This document shows positions 11,218 to 21,503 of a stretch of 64,000 nucleotides of DNA, one piece after another (position 1 is the stretch's first letter; each line of letters starts with the position of its first letter). The stretch comes from Caulobacteraceae bacterium. Lineage in GTDB: Bacteria > Pseudomonadota > Alphaproteobacteria > Caulobacterales > Caulobacteraceae. The notes beneath the pieces are model-generated. The model ran no database searches. It worked only from the letters and a program-made list of their open reading frames with translations, and was not told where the DNA came from. The position numbers and the translations under genes are program-made. The stretch covers positions 124,001-188,000 of the forward strand of contig CANJPZ010000002.1 of NCBI GenBank assembly GCA_947476325.1, read 5' to 3'.

Positions 11218-11477
11218 TGGGCCCGGTCACCGCGCTGTCGATCTATCTCGTGGTCTGGTGGACGGTGTTCCTAGGCGTCCTGCCGATCGGAAACATCACT
11301 TTCCATGAGGCCGGCGTTGCCCCGCCGCCCGGTTGCGATCCGGGCGCGCCGATGCAGGCAAACATGAAGAAGAAAGTGATCATCACCACGGGCGTCTCGG
11401 CGGTCGTTTTCGCCATCTTCTGGCTGATCGTCACCTTCCACCTGATCACCCTGCCGGGCGTGGCGCGGAACTACTAA
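11217..11477 (+). CDS. DUF1467 family two-helix membrane protein
   Basis: 86-residue inner-membrane protein of unknown role. Two hydrophobic helices (about residues 6-24 and 56-78) flank a short loop containing PPPGCDPGAP and a basic stretch (NMKKKVIITT). The hallmark N-terminal WWTVFLGVLPIG identifies the DUF1467 family known in alphaproteobacteria. The start overlaps the mce stop by one base, so it is co-transcribed with rnj/mce. Function is not known. Confidence 0.85.
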   Translation: MGPVTALSIYLVVWWTVFLGVLPIGNITFHEAGVAPPPGCDPGAPMQANMKKKVIITTGVSAVVFAIFWLIVTFHLITLPGVARNY

Positions 11478-11530
11478 GCGGCCGGGACATGGCCCCGCTT
11501 GCCTTTCGACCCAATCGCGCCTAGAAGCGC

Positions 11531-11609
11531 CGCCCATCACACACGTGGGCGTTCGGTTTGACCGGGGAGACATCCCGGCGGGTCGTTCCGGTCCCTCCAG
11601 CAGGAGGGG
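11531..11609 (+). promoter_or_regulatory. Candidate structured 5' leader of rpsB-tsf
   Basis: Three consecutive G+C-rich hairpins lie in the 175-base gap before rpsB: CGCCCA/TGGGCG (11531-11551), CCGGGG/TCCCGG with one G-U pair (11562-11578), and TCCCTCC/GGAGGGG (11592-11609) with an AGCA loop. None is followed by a proper T run. Known: S2 autoregulates the rpsB-tsf mRNA in E. coli. Inferred: these hairpins may form an S2-responsive leader. No promoter could be placed with confidence. Confidence 0.4.
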
Positions 11610-11652
11610 TTTGTCCACGGAGGTTCAACCGGAAGAATAAGGAATTAGAAGC

Positions 11653-12585
11653 ATGGCGCTTCCTGAATTTTCTATGCGTTCGCTGCTCGAAGCCGGCGCC
11701 CACTTTGGCCACCAGACGCACCGGTGGAATCCGAAGATGGAAAAGTACATCTTCGGCTCGCGCTCCAACATCCACGTCATCGACCTGTCGCAGACCATTC
11801 CGCTGCTGCACCAGGCCCTGGTCAAGGTTCGTGAAGTCGCCGCCGGCGGCGGCCGCGTCCTGTTCGTCGGCACCAAGCGCCAGGCGACCGACCCTGTCGC
11901 GGTCGCGGCCAAGCGCTGCGCCCAGTATTACGTCAACCACCGCTGGCTGGGCGGTACGCTCACCAACTGGCGCACCATCTCCGGCTCGATCGCCCGTCTG
12001 CGCGAACTGGAAACCATGCTGGCCAACGGCGGCGACGGCCGTCTGAAGAAAGAACTGCTCAAGCTGACCCGCGAACAGGAAAAGCTTGAACTGGCCCTGG
12101 GCGGCATCAAGGACATGGGCGGCATTCCCGACCTGATGGTCGTGATCGACACCAACAAGGAAGCCATCGCCATCCTGGAAGCGCGCAAGCTCAACATCCC
12201 GGTCGTCGCCATTCTCGACACCAACTGCGATCCGGACGGCATTGCCTATCCGATCCCGGGTAACGATGACGCCGCGCGCGCCATCCAGCTCTATTGTGAT
12301 CTGGTCGCCGACAGCGTTCTCGACGGCCTTGCCGCCGGCCAGGCCGCCATGGGCGTTGACCTGGGCGCGCAAGTGGCTCCCGTCGAGCCGGCCCTGCGCA
12401 CCAGCCGCGCCCGCGTTGAAGCCCCGGCGCCCGTCGCCGAGGAAGAGCCGGCCGGCATCACTGAGGAACTGGTCGCCGCCGCAGAAGCACCTGCCGCTGA
12501 AGCTGCGCCCGCCGCCGCCGAAGAGCCTGCCACGGCCACTGCCGCGGCCGAGCCGGCCGCAGCTGAAGAAACACCCCAGGCCTAG
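11653..12585 (+). CDS. rpsB: 30S ribosomal protein S2
   Basis: Structural protein of the small ribosomal subunit, 310 residues. The core (residues 1 to about 248) has the family segments [27 protein letters not shown] and [12 protein letters not shown]. The last 60 or so residues are a low-complexity tail rich in Ala, Glu and Pro, longer than the usual bacterial S2 of about 240-260 residues. ATG at 11653. Followed after 23 bases by tsf, the universal partner. Confidence 0.97.
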   Translation: MALPEFSMRSLLEAGAHFGHQTHRWNPKMEKYIFGSRSNIHVIDLSQTIPLLHQALVKVREVAAGGGRVLFVGTKRQATDPVAVAAKRCAQYYVNHRWLGGTLTNWRTISGSIARLRELETMLANGGDGRLKKELLKLTREQEKLELALGGIKDMGGIPDLMVVIDTNKEAIAILEARKLNIPVVAILDTNCDPDGIAYPIPGNDDAARAIQLYCDLVADSVLDGLAAGQAAMGVDLGAQVAPVEPALRTSRARVEAPAPVAEEEPAGITEELVAAAEAPAAEAAPAAAEEPATATAAAEPAAAEETPQA

Positions 12586-12608
12586 CCCTACTCACCGGAG
12601 ATTAAGAC

Positions 12609-13544
12609 ATGGCGGAAATTACCGCGGCGCTGGTGAAAGACCTGCGCGACACCACCGGCGCTGGCATGATGGATTGCAAGCGCGCGCTTCAGGAAAATGG
12701 CGGCGACATGGAAGCCTCCATCGACTGGCTGCGCACCAAGGGCCTGTCCAAGGCCGCCAAGAAGGCCGACCGCGTCGCCGCCGAAGGCCTCGTGGCCGTC
12801 GCTTCGCGCGATGACGGCAAGGGCGCGACCGCCGCCGCCGTTGAGGTCAACGCCGAGACCGACTTTGTCTCGCGCAACGAGCTGTTCCAGAACGCCGCCC
12901 GCGCCATCGCGGCCGTCGGCCTGGAGTCTGACGACATCGCGGCCATCAGCGCCGGCAAGACTGCCGGTGGCGAAGTGGTGTCCGACCTGCTGACCAACCT
13001 GATCGCCACAATCGGCGAGAACATGATGGTCCGCCGCGCCAAGCGTTTCAGCGTCTCCGAAGGCGTCGTCGCAAACTACGTCCACAACGCAACCGCGCCC
13101 GGCCTTGGCCGGATTGGCGTGCTGGTGGCCGTCGAAAGCGCCGGCGACAAGGTGGCCCTGAACGAGCTGGGCCGCAAGATCGCCATGCACGTGGCCGCCA
13201 CCAACCCGCTGTCGCTGTCGGTTGACGATCTCGACCCGGCCGCGGTGGAAAAGGAAAAGACCATCCTGACCGAACAGGCGCTGGAATCGGGCAAGCCCGC
13301 CGGCGTCGTCGAAAAGATGGTCGAAGGCCGGATCCGCAAGTTCTACGAAGAAGTCGTGCTGCTCAAGCAAGCCTTCGTCATGAACCCGGACCAGACGGTT
13401 GAAGCCCTGGTCGCCGACACCGCCAAGCAACTGGGCAGCCCCATCAAGGTCACCGGCTTTGTCCGTCTGGCCCTGGGCGAAGGCGTGGAAAAGGCCGAGG
13501 CCCCCGACTTCGCCGCCGAAGTCGCCTCGATGACCGGCGGCTAA
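12609..13544 (+). CDS. tsf: Elongation factor Ts
   Basis: Guanine nucleotide exchange factor for EF-Tu. 311 residues, starting with a UBA-like domain ([20 protein letters not shown]) that contains the family signature, followed by [11 protein letters not shown] and the dimerisation region. A ribosome-binding site GGAG (12597-12600) precedes the ATG. A strong intrinsic terminator follows 30 bases after the stop, ending the rpsB-tsf unit. Confidence 0.97.
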   Translation: MAEITAALVKDLRDTTGAGMMDCKRALQENGGDMEASIDWLRTKGLSKAAKKADRVAAEGLVAVASRDDGKGATAAAVEVNAETDFVSRNELFQNAARAIAAVGLESDDIAAISAGKTAGGEVVSDLLTNLIATIGENMMVRRAKRFSVSEGVVANYVHNATAPGLGRIGVLVAVESAGDKVALNELGRKIAMHVAATNPLSLSVDDLDPAAVEKEKTILTEQALESGKPAGVVEKMVEGRIRKFYEEVVLLKQAFVMNPDQTVEALVADTAKQLGSPIKVTGFVRLALGEGVEKAEAPDFAAEVASMTGG

Positions 13545-13573
13545 GGCCACCCAGGTTTAAAATCCGCGATTTG

Positions 13574-13615
13574 AAATCCGCCCATCCCGCAAACGCTGGG
13601 TGGGCGGATTTTTTT
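13574..13615 (+). terminator. Rho-independent terminator after tsf
   Basis: AAATCCGCCCATCC pairs with GGGTGGGCGGATTT (14 pairs including one wobble) around the loop CGCAAACGCT, followed by a run of seven T. A short second copy of AAATCCGC just upstream (from 13559) could pair with the same 3' arm, so an alternative fold exists. It separates rpsB-tsf from pyrH. Confidence 0.9.
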
Positions 13616-13714
13616 GTCCTGCGGAACAGGCCGGTCCGTTCGACGCGCGCGGTGTCCTTGGTTATGGTGGTGCCTGACCGACTCGGCATCGCATTCATCA
13701 GAAGACCCATAACC

Positions 13715-14461
13715 ATGCCCGCCGCACCGTCTGCTTCCGCGCCTCGCTATCGCCGTGTCCTGCTGAAGGTCTCGGGTGAGGTGCTCATGGGCTCGCAAGG
13801 CTTTGGCCTCGACATGGATACCGTCGAGGCCGTGGCAGAGGAAATCGCCACCGTTCACAAGACGGGCGTCGAACTCTGCCTGGTCATCGGCGGGGGAAAT
13901 ATCTTCCGGGGACTGGCCGGGGCCGCCAAGGGCATGGAGCGCGGCGCCGCCGACTATATGGGCATGCTGGCCACCGTGATGAACGCGCTGGCCATGCAGA
14001 ACGCGCTTGAACGAGCGGGCGTGGATACTCGTGTCCAGTCGGCGATCCGCATGGATTCGGTCTGTGAGCCCTATATCCGCCGGCGGGCGCAGCGGCATCT
14101 GGAGAGGGGCAGGGTGGTGATCTTCGCCGCCGGTACGGGCAATCCCTATTTCACCACCGATACTGCGGCGGCCCTGCGCGCCGCCGAAATGGGCTGTGAC
14201 GCCCTGTTCAAGGGCACCAGCGTTGATGGAGTTTACACCGCCGATCCGAAGAAGGATTCCGGGGCCAAACGCTATGCGCGCCTGACCTACCACGATGTCC
14301 TGGCCCAGGATCTGAAGTTCATGGACGCTTCCGCCATCAGTCTGATGCGCGAAAACGGCATCCCCATCGTCGTGTTCTCGATCCGTGAACGCGGCGCCCT
14401 TTTGAAAGTCCTGAACGGCGACGGTGTGTTCACCGTCGTCGGCGACGAGGAGAAAAGCTGA
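13715..14461 (+). CDS. pyrH: UMP kinase
   Basis: Phosphorylates UMP to UDP; amino-acid-kinase fold, hexameric in the family. 248 residues from ATG 13715. Motifs: [23 protein letters not shown], and [17 protein letters not shown]. The same frame is open up to 13571, through the terminator, and has an ATG at 13664, but the family N-terminus fits 13715. Its TGA overlaps the frr ATG by one base (TGATG). Confidence 0.95.
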   Translation: MPAAPSASAPRYRRVLLKVSGEVLMGSQGFGLDMDTVEAVAEEIATVHKTGVELCLVIGGGNIFRGLAGAAKGMERGAADYMGMLATVMNALAMQNALERAGVDTRVQSAIRMDSVCEPYIRRRAQRHLERGRVVIFAAGTGNPYFTTDTAAALRAAEMGCDALFKGTSVDGVYTADPKKDSGAKRYARLTYHDVLAQDLKFMDASAISLMRENGIPIVVFSIRERGALLKVLNGDGVFTVVGDEEKS

Positions 14462-15027
14462 TGGCCCAGACCGAAAAACCCGACCTGCCCAAATACCGCG
14501 ACCGCATGGACAAGGCGGTTGTCGCCTTGAAAGAAGAGTTCGGCTCGCTGCGCACCGGCCGGGCGTCGGCCAGCCTGCTCGATCAGGTGATGGTCGAGGC
14601 CTACGGCTCAACCATGCCGCTGACCCAGTGCGGGTCTGTCAGCGTTCCGGAGCCGCGGATGATTACCGTCAGCATCTGGGACAAGGGCTTGGTGGTCTCC
14701 TGCGAAAAGGCCATCCGCAATTCCGGCCTGGGCCTAAATCCCATGGTCGATGGTCAGACCCTGCGCGTGCCGATCCCGCCGCTCACCGAAGAGCGCCGCC
14801 GCGACCTGCAGAAGCTGGCCGGCAAGTATGCCGAACACCAGCGGGTTGCGATCCGCAATGTGCGGCGCGAAGCCAACGAACACCTGCGCGCCGCCCAGAA
14901 GGACGCGGTGATTTCCGAAGATGACGAAAAGCGCATGGAAAAGGAAATCCAGGAATACACAGACGCAGCGGTCAAGCGCGTTGACGAAGCCTTGAAAACC
15001 AAAGAGCAAGAGATCATGCAGGTTTGA
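14461..15027 (+). CDS. frr: Ribosome recycling factor
   Basis: Works with EF-G to split the post-termination ribosome. 188 residues, a tRNA-shaped two-domain protein. Conserved segments: [25 protein letters not shown]-type ISIWDKG, and the C-terminal helix [20 protein letters not shown]. One-base overlap with pyrH, the classical partner. Confidence 0.97.
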   Translation: MAQTEKPDLPKYRDRMDKAVVALKEEFGSLRTGRASASLLDQVMVEAYGSTMPLTQCGSVSVPEPRMITVSIWDKGLVVSCEKAIRNSGLGLNPMVDGQTLRVPIPPLTEERRRDLQKLAGKYAEHQRVAIRNVRREANEHLRAAQKDAVISEDDEKRMEKEIQEYTDAAVKRVDEALKTKEQEIMQV

Positions 15028-15078
15028 CGCCTGTATCCGGGCCCTCAGAGCCCCGCTGATAAGGACCAGACGAGCCCC

Positions 15079-15819
15079 ATGGAGCGACCTGACGGCCAGC
15101 CCGACGCGCGCCTGCACGTGGCTATCATCATGGATGGCAACGGCCGCTGGGCGCGAGCCAGAGGTCTGCCACGCACCGCAGGTCACAAGTTTGGTGTCGA
15201 TGCGCTCAAGCGCACCGTCGAGGGCGCCGCTGAAGCCGGCGTAGGCAAGCTGACTGTGTTCGGTTTTTCGACGGAAAACTGGCGCCGCCCGCGGGGCGAA
15301 GTCTCCGAGTTGATGAAGCTTATGAAGGCCTATGTTGAAAGCGACCTTGAGCGCCTGGCCAGGGATGGGGTCTGCGTCAAGATCATGGGCCGTCGCGCCG
15401 GCCTGGCGCCGGACATTCTGGACGTCATCGAGCGCGCCGAACGGCGCACCGCACAGAATGACGCCTTCACGTTGCAGGTTGCCTTTAACTACGGGGGACA
15501 GGCCGACATCACCGATGCCGTCCGCACCCTGGCCCAGGCTGTAAAGGCCGGGCGGCTTGATCCGGACGCCATAACCGAGGACGTGGTCGGCATGGCCCTG
15601 TCCAGCCGGGGCGACGCGCCGGATCTGATTATCCGCACAAGCGGCGAGCACCGCCTGTCCAACTTTCTGCTTTGGGAAGCGGCCTATGCAGAATTTGTCT
15701 TTCAGGACGTGTTCTGGCCTGACTATGGCCCCAAGCATCTGAAAACCGCGATCGAGGAATTCCGGGGCCGCGAGCGCCGCTTTGGCGCCGTAGAGGCGAG
15801 CAAGCGTGCCGCCAGTTAG
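15079..15819 (+). CDS. uppS: Undecaprenyl pyrophosphate synthase
   Basis: cis-Prenyltransferase making the C55 lipid carrier for peptidoglycan and O-antigen. 246 residues. Motifs: IIMDGNGRWARARGLPRTAGH with catalytic Asp, FGFSTENWRRP, and the C-terminal LIIRTSGEHRLSNFLLWEAA. Overlaps cdsA by 14 bases. Part of the frr-uppS-cdsA-dxr-rseP unit. Confidence 0.96.
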   Translation: MERPDGQPDARLHVAIIMDGNGRWARARGLPRTAGHKFGVDALKRTVEGAAEAGVGKLTVFGFSTENWRRPRGEVSELMKLMKAYVESDLERLARDGVCVKIMGRRAGLAPDILDVIERAERRTAQNDAFTLQVAFNYGGQADITDAVRTLAQAVKAGRLDPDAITEDVVGMALSSRGDAPDLIIRTSGEHRLSNFLLWEAAYAEFVFQDVFWPDYGPKHLKTAIEEFRGRERRFGAVEASKRAAS

Positions 15820-16648
15820 CGCCCAGAGCAGCAATCTCGCTGCGCGGGCCCTGTCCGCCACTGTGCTGATCCCCGCGGTTCTGGCGGCGATCTGGTACGG
15901 CGGCGGCCCTTTTCTGCTGATGGTGGCCATATCGATCGGTCTGATGTCGATCGAATGGAGCAAGATGAGCGCGCCTGACGCGCCGGCCGAGGTTGCGGTG
16001 GCGATCACCGTGGCGGTGCTGACCGGGGTCTTCGCCGCCTATACCGGGTGGTATGTGCGCGCCTGGATGCTGATGGTGGGCGGCGGCGTCGCGGCGGCCA
16101 TCGCCTCGCGTCACAAGACTGAAAGGGCCGCCGACGCCGGTTACGGTGTTTTCTACATCGCCCCGGCCTGCATCATTCTGGTCTGGTTGCGGAACCCGAC
16201 ATCCGAAGGCTTTTCCTGGCCGCTCGGGCCGGGGATTTCGTGGACGTTGCTGCTGTTTTCCATCACCTGGGCGGCCGATATCGGCGCCTACGCTACGGGA
16301 CGCATCATTGGCGGCCCCAAACTTTGGCCGCGAATTTCGCCCAACAAGACCTGGGCCGGATTTATCGGTGGTCTGGTTATCGCGACGTTCACCGGTCTGG
16401 GGCTGGCTCTTGCTTTGCCGGCGCTGGGCGTCACCCTAGTTGAAGCGGCCGTCATCGGTCTCGCAGGCGGCGCAGCCACCATGGCGGGCGATCTTTGGGA
16501 GTCGGTGCTCAAGCGCCGTTTTGGCGTCAAGGATTCCGGCGACCTCATTCCCGGTCACGGAGGCTTGCTCGACCGGGTCGACGGGCTGATGTTCGCAGCG
16601 ATCGCGGTCGCGGTCTGCCGCATCGTCATCCACGGATGGGCTGCATGA
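15806..16648 (+). CDS. cdsA: Phosphatidate cytidylyltransferase
   Basis: Makes CDP-diacylglycerol, precursor of phospholipids, at the inner membrane. 280 residues with about seven hydrophobic segments. The CTP transferase signature is near the C-terminus ([21 protein letters not shown], then LDRVDG), preceded by [14 protein letters not shown] start at 15806 within the uppS 3' end; the exact start is less certain than the product. Its stop overlaps the dxr ATG (ATGA). Confidence 0.94.
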   Translation: MPPVSAQSSNLAARALSATVLIPAVLAAIWYGGGPFLLMVAISIGLMSIEWSKMSAPDAPAEVAVAITVAVLTGVFAAYTGWYVRAWMLMVGGGVAAAIASRHKTERAADAGYGVFYIAPACIILVWLRNPTSEGFSWPLGPGISWTLLLFSITWAADIGAYATGRIIGGPKLWPRISPNKTWAGFIGGLVIATFTGLGLALALPALGVTLVEAAVIGLAGGAATMAGDLWESVLKRRFGVKDSGDLIPGHGGLLDRVDGLMFAAIAVAVCRIVIHGWAA

Positions 16649-17838
16649 AACGCAAGGTCGCCGTTCTTGGTTCGACCGGATCAATTGGCCTGTCGACACT
16701 GGACCTGATGGGCCATGCAGCGGCGTCCGGCGCTGCAGAAATTGAGGTCACCGCCCTGGTTGCTGGCCGCAATGTCGCCCGTCTGGCCGAACAGGCCCGC
16801 CAGTGGCGACCAGCTCTGGCCGTGGTCGCCGACGAGAGCCAGCACCAGGAACTCAAGGATCGGCTGGCCGGCTCGGGCATTGAGACCGCCGCCGGACAAA
16901 GCGCAGTTGTCGAAGCCGCGCGTTCTGGCGCCAACTGGGTGATGTCGGCCATTGTGGGTGCCGCGGGCATGGAGCCTACGCTGGCCGCCGCCTACGAAGG
17001 CGCTGTCATCGCCCTGGCCAACAAGGAGGCGCTGGTCTGCGCCGGCCCGGCATTGCTGGAAGCGGTCCGCAAGGCCGGCGGCAAGGTCATCCCGGTTGAT
17101 TCCGAACATTCGGCCATCTTCCAGGTGCTGCAGCCCGAACGGGCCGATCGGGTTGAAAAGCTCATCCTTACTGCATCGGGCGGCCCTTTCCGCACCTGGA
17201 CCCAAGGGCAGATGGCGGCGGCCAGTCCTGAACAGGCCATTGCTCACCCCAACTGGTCAATGGGGGCCAAGATTTCGGTCGATTCCGCGACCATGATGAA
17301 CAAGGGCCTCGAGATGATCGAGGCGGCCTATCTGTTCGCCATGCCCGCTGAAAAGATCGAAGTGCTGGTCCACCCACAGTCGGTAATCCACAGCCTTGTC
17401 GAGTTTCAGGACGGCTCAACCCTGGCCCAGTTGGGTCCGCCCGACATGCGCGCGCCCATCGCCTGCGCGTTCGCCTGGCCGGACCGGCTGGCCTGGCCGG
17501 CGCCCAAACTCGACCTGGCCAGGATCGCCTCCCTAACGTTCGAAGCACCCGACCTTGGCCGATTCCCTGCGATCGAGCTGGCTCGCAGCGCTCTGGTGCG
17601 TGGCGGAAATGCCCCAGCCGCGCTGAATGCAGCCAACGAGGTTGCTGTTCAGGCCTTCCTGGACCGCAGGATTGGATTTCTCGATATTGCGTCTATCGTC
17701 GCTGAAACCCTTGATCGGATTGATCAATCAGGCGAAATGGGAACTGCAGGGGAGGGGGCCCTTCAGACGGCGCGGAATGTAGATGCGGCGGCCCGCCGGA
17801 TAGCGGTCGAGGTCCTGCCTCATTTCGAGCGGAATTAG
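16645..17838 (+). CDS. dxr: 1-deoxy-D-xylulose-5-phosphate reductoisomerase
   Basis: Second step of the MEP isoprenoid pathway: DXP to MEP with NADPH. 397 residues from ATG 16645. NADPH fold [13 protein letters not shown] at the N-terminus; metal and substrate residues in [10 protein letters not shown] and [20 protein letters not shown]. The start overlaps the cdsA stop (ATGA). IspD and IspF of the same pathway are at 57960-59098. Confidence 0.96.
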   Translation: MKRKVAVLGSTGSIGLSTLDLMGHAAASGAAEIEVTALVAGRNVARLAEQARQWRPALAVVADESQHQELKDRLAGSGIETAAGQSAVVEAARSGANWVMSAIVGAAGMEPTLAAAYEGAVIALANKEALVCAGPALLEAVRKAGGKVIPVDSEHSAIFQVLQPERADRVEKLILTASGGPFRTWTQGQMAAASPEQAIAHPNWSMGAKISVDSATMMNKGLEMIEAAYLFAMPAEKIEVLVHPQSVIHSLVEFQDGSTLAQLGPPDMRAPIACAFAWPDRLAWPAPKLDLARIASLTFEAPDLGRFPAIELARSALVRGGNAPAALNAANEVAVQAFLDRRIGFLDIASIVAETLDRIDQSGEMGTAGEGALQTARNVDAAARRIAVEVLPHFERN

Positions 17839-17857
17839 AGGCAACAGAAGCGACGCA

Positions 17858-19072
17858 ATGATCGAATTCCTCCGCCTCGCCCCGTTCTATGTTCTGCCCT
17901 TTCTCGTCATTCTGACGATACTGGTGACGGTCCATGAACTGGGTCACTTCTGGGCCGGCAAGGCCTTTGGCGTGGCCATTGACCAGTTCTCAATCGGCTT
18001 TGGCCGGGCCATCGCCAGTTTCACGGACAAGACCGGGGTCCAATGGCGACTGGGCTGGATTCCGCTGGGCGGGTACGTCCGGTTCGCCGGGGATTCAAAT
18101 GATGCCAGTCTTCCCGATGGCGAAGATCTGGAGCACCTGCGCAAACAGATCATCGAGAAGTACGGGCCGGAAGCTGTGCATCGCTATCTTCACTTCAAGC
18201 CGCTGTGGCAGCGGGCGGTTGTGGCGGCGGCAGGCCCAGCGGCCAATTTCATTCTGGCCGTCGTCATTCTGACGATCATGCTATCTACCCTGACCCTGGA
18301 ACACATTCGGCCGATCATCGGAAACGTAATCCCGGGAACGCCCGCAGCTGCGGCGGGACTTCGAACCGGCGATCTTATCAAGCGCGCCGATGGACATCGC
18401 ATTCGGGACTTCAAGGATTTTCAAATCTACGTCTCGCTGCGCGCAGGCCAGCAGATCACGTTTGATATCGAGCGCGGCGGAACGCCGGTCGTGATCAAGG
18501 CGACGCCAAACCGGATCGTCGAGAAAGATAAACTGACGGGCGCCGTCCATCATTTTGGTCAGATTGGTGCTTCGTCGGCTGACGGAGCCGCCTACGGCGA
18601 AAGGTTGCCTTTGCCCCAGGCGGCCGTGGAAGCTGTCCGCACCGTCGGAGATCGCATCGGCATTACTCTGACCTACATCGGACGCATTTTCAGCGGTCAG
18701 GAAAACGGCGATCAGTTCAGCAGCGTTGTTGGCATCGCCAATGTCTCAGGCGCAGTGACCCGTGATGTGGTCGCTCATTCCAACGGTTTTGCTGAGGTGA
18801 TCGGTAACGGCGTGTTTGTCCTCACACAGTTGGCGGTTTCCCTGTCCATCGGTCTGGGTTTTGTAAATCTACTACCCATCCCTGTCCTCGATGGAGGACA
18901 TCTGATGTTCTATGCCTACGAAGCCATCGCCCGGAAGCCCGTCGGGGCCAAAATCCAGGAGGCAAGTTTCAAGGTAGGGCTTGCGCTGGTGCTGGGATTG
19001 ATGTTGTTCGCGACTTGGAATGACCTGCAGAGTCTGCAGGTGTTCAAAAACCTCGGCGGTCTGTTCTCATGA
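17858..19072 (+). CDS. rseP: Site-2 protease RseP (MmpA in Caulobacter)
   Basis: Intramembrane zinc metalloprotease that cleaves transmembrane substrates such as anti-sigma factors; the Caulobacter member MmpA cleaves PodJ. 404 residues. HELGH is at residues 26-30 in the first helix. A PDZ domain occupies roughly residues 140-225, and NLLPIPVLDGGHL, with the third zinc-site residue, lies in the C-terminal membrane part. The stop overlaps the bamA ATG (ATGA). The position before bamA is standard. Confidence 0.95.
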   Translation: MIEFLRLAPFYVLPFLVILTILVTVHELGHFWAGKAFGVAIDQFSIGFGRAIASFTDKTGVQWRLGWIPLGGYVRFAGDSNDASLPDGEDLEHLRKQIIEKYGPEAVHRYLHFKPLWQRAVVAAAGPAANFILAVVILTIMLSTLTLEHIRPIIGNVIPGTPAAAAGLRTGDLIKRADGHRIRDFKDFQIYVSLRAGQQITFDIERGGTPVVIKATPNRIVEKDKLTGAVHHFGQIGASSADGAAYGERLPLPQAAVEAVRTVGDRIGITLTYIGRIFSGQENGDQFSSVVGIANVSGAVTRDVVAHSNGFAEVIGNGVFVLTQLAVSLSIGLGFVNLLPIPVLDGGHLMFYAYEAIARKPVGAKIQEASFKVGLALVLGLMLFATWNDLQSLQVFKNLGGLFS

Positions 19073-21498
19073 GCACCCGCCTCCCGCCGACGGCAAGATT
19101 GATGAAGCCCAGACACGACAGACATTCCGGCCGACCGCTGCTTGCTGTGTTGCTCGCGTCCTCGTCGCTGGCGGCCCCGCTACTGGCGCTCGCCCAGCCG
19201 GCCGCCGCGCCGCCGTCGACGGTTGCGCCGTCTACGCCGAACGCCAATGCCAACCTGGTCAACCGGATCGTCATTCGCGGCAATGAGCGCATCGAGAACA
19301 ATACGGTCACCTCCTACCTGCCTGTGCAGGTCGGCACGCGCGTAACCGACGAGCAAACCAGCCAGGCCATCAGCGCCCTGTTTGCGACCGGTTTGTTCTC
19401 CAACGTCACCATCTCCATCCAGGGCACCGACATGGTGGTCGAGGTGGTTGAGAACCCGATTGTGAACCGGGTGGTGTTCGACGGCGAAAAGGCCCTGGCT
19501 GAAGACAAGCTGATTGATGAAGTCCGGGTCGCGCCACGCGGCATCTTCACCGTCAACCGTGTGCAGCAGGACGTTCAGCGCCTGATCGAGCTTTATCGGC
19601 GCGAAGGCCGCATTTCGGCGACTGTAACGCCCAAGATCGTCGAATTGCCGCAAAAACGCGTCGACATCATTTTCGAGATCGACGAAGGCCCGCGGAGCGG
19701 CATTCTCGACGTCAACTTCCTGGGCAACAAGGCCTACTCGGACCGCGAGCTCAGCAATGTCATCGTCACCGAGCCGTCGATCTGGTGGAAATTTTTCGCC
19801 AACAATGCCAACTACGATCCTGATCGCGTCGACTACGACGAAAGCCAGCTTCGCGATTTCTATCGCAATCGCGGCTACTACGATTTCAAGGTTGAATCTT
19901 CAGTCGCCGAGCTGCGGCTGAACCGGAACGCTTTCGTCCTGACCTTCACGGTAGATGAGGGTGCGCAGTACCATTTCGGCAAGGCGACGGTTAGCACGGA
20001 GCTTAGCCGGCTGGACAGCCAGATCCTGCAACGGCTCTTGCCGATCAAGCAGGGGCAGCTCTATTCCGACGCGGCGATCCAGAGCGCCCAGGATTCTCTG
20101 GTTTACGCTGCTGGCGTCGCGGGCTTCGCCTTCGTCGACGTGGTGCCGGAATTCGTGCGGAACGGGGACGGCACGGTCGACGTCAGCTTCAAGGTCACTG
20201 AAGGCCCCAAGGTCTACGTCGAGCGCATTGACATCATTGGCAATACCACCACGCTTGACCGGGTGATCCGCCGCGAAATCGAACTGGTCGAAGGCGACGC
20301 CTTTAACCAGGTGCTGGTTGACCGCTCGCAAAACAATATCCGCGGCATGGGCTTCTTCAGTGATCAGAAGATCGAGCGCCTGCCGGGCTCGGCCCCGGAC
20401 CGCACCGTTCTTCGCGTCGCAGTCACAGAGCAGGCGACGGGCGAGCTGGCCCTGACGGCCGGTTACAGTTCGGTCGACCAACTGGTCGTTGACTTCAGCG
20501 TCACCCAACGAAACTTCCGTGGCCGCGGTGAAAATCTCAGCGCCCAGATCCGCACCGGCTCGTTCCAGCGGATTTTGAACATCTCGTTCACGGAGCCCAA
20601 GTTCCTCGGCCGCGACCTCAGCGGCGGATTCGATATCTATTCCTTCCGCTATGACTTCACGCGGGAAGCCAACTACACGACCACCCAGACCGGCGGACAG
20701 CTGCGGGTTGGCTTCCCGCTTAGCGAAAACTCGACCCTGAACGTGCGTTACGCCCTGCGCGCCGACGATCTGACCGTTCAGAAGCTGACCTGTAACCTGA
20801 CGGACACCGCTATCTGCTCTCAGCTGGGCACAAAGATCACGTCATCGGTAGGCTGGACCTGGCTGTTGAACCGCACCCGGGGCGATGCGTTGCGGCCGAC
20901 ACGGGGCTTTACGATCAGCGCCAGCCAGGACTTCGCGGGGATCGGCGGCGACACGCGATACATCCGCACCGAAGCCAACGGCTCCTGGTTCTATGGTTTC
21001 AACAAGGACTTCATCTTCACGGCCCGAGGCGCTGGCGGCTACATTGACGCTTATGCCGGTGAAAACCTGCGGATTAGCGACCGTTTCTTCAAGGGCGGTC
21101 AGACGTTCCGGGGCTTTGAGACTGCCGGCCTCGGCCCGCGCGACACCACCTTTAACAGCTCTCTGGGCGGCAAGATTTATGGGATCGGCACGTTGGAGCT
21201 GACGGTTCCGACCTTCCTGCCGCCCCAGTTTGGCATCGACGCGGCCCTGTTTACCGACTTTGGCACGCTCGGTGGGGTCGATCCGCGTGACAAGATCAAG
21301 TGCACCGGAAACGTTCCGCCGATCTGCTCTGACAACCCCGCGATCAAGGATTCCTTTGCGCTTCGAGGCGCAGCTGGCGTCTCGATCGGCTGGAAATCCC
21401 CGCTGGGGCCCATTCAGTTCGACCTGTCGAGAGTCTATGCCAAGACACCTTACGACCGGACCCAAACCTTTCAATTCCGCACGAGATCGAGTTTCTAA
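19069..21498 (+). CDS. bamA: Outer membrane assembly factor BamA
   Basis: Inserts beta-barrel proteins into the outer membrane. 809 residues: a signal peptide (hydrophobic stretch about 23-40, cleavage near ALAQ), POTRA repeats from NRIVIRGNERIENNTV onwards, then a 16-strand barrel with the lid motif FKGGQTFRGFE and a terminal phenylalanine (FQFRTRSSF). ATG 19069 overlaps the rseP stop; an internal Met at 19102 would give a more usual signal length, so the start is uncertain. Confidence 0.96.
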   Translation: MSTRLPPTARLMKPRHDRHSGRPLLAVLLASSSLAAPLLALAQPAAAPPSTVAPSTPNANANLVNRIVIRGNERIENNTVTSYLPVQVGTRVTDEQTSQAISALFATGLFSNVTISIQGTDMVVEVVENPIVNRVVFDGEKALAEDKLIDEVRVAPRGIFTVNRVQQDVQRLIELYRREGRISATVTPKIVELPQKRVDIIFEIDEGPRSGILDVNFLGNKAYSDRELSNVIVTEPSIWWKFFANNANYDPDRVDYDESQLRDFYRNRGYYDFKVESSVAELRLNRNAFVLTFTVDEGAQYHFGKATVSTELSRLDSQILQRLLPIKQGQLYSDAAIQSAQDSLVYAAGVAGFAFVDVVPEFVRNGDGTVDVSFKVTEGPKVYVERIDIIGNTTTLDRVIRREIELVEGDAFNQVLVDRSQNNIRGMGFFSDQKIERLPGSAPDRTVLRVAVTEQATGELALTAGYSSVDQLVVDFSVTQRNFRGRGENLSAQIRTGSFQRILNISFTEPKFLGRDLSGGFDIYSFRYDFTREANYTTTQTGGQLRVGFPLSENSTLNVRYALRADDLTVQKLTCNLTDTAICSQLGTKITSSVGWTWLLNRTRGDALRPTRGFTISASQDFAGIGGDTRYIRTEANGSWFYGFNKDFIFTARGAGGYIDAYAGENLRISDRFFKGGQTFRGFETAGLGPRDTTFNSSLGGKIYGIGTLELTVPTFLPPQFGIDAALFTDFGTLGGVDPRDKIKCTGNVPPICSDNPAIKDSFALRGAAGVSIGWKSPLGPIQFDLSRVYAKTPYDRTQTFQFRTRSSF

Positions 21499-21503
21499 AG
21501 ATA

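Noticed and set aside
13571-13714. N-terminal extension of pyrH through the tsf terminator
   Set aside because: The frame is open, but it runs through a strong terminator hairpin and the UMP kinase family N-terminus begins at 13715.
14734-16008. 424-codon minus-strand frame opposite frr, uppS and cdsA
   Set aside because: It crosses three conserved plus-strand genes and has no recognisable domain or ribosome-binding site.
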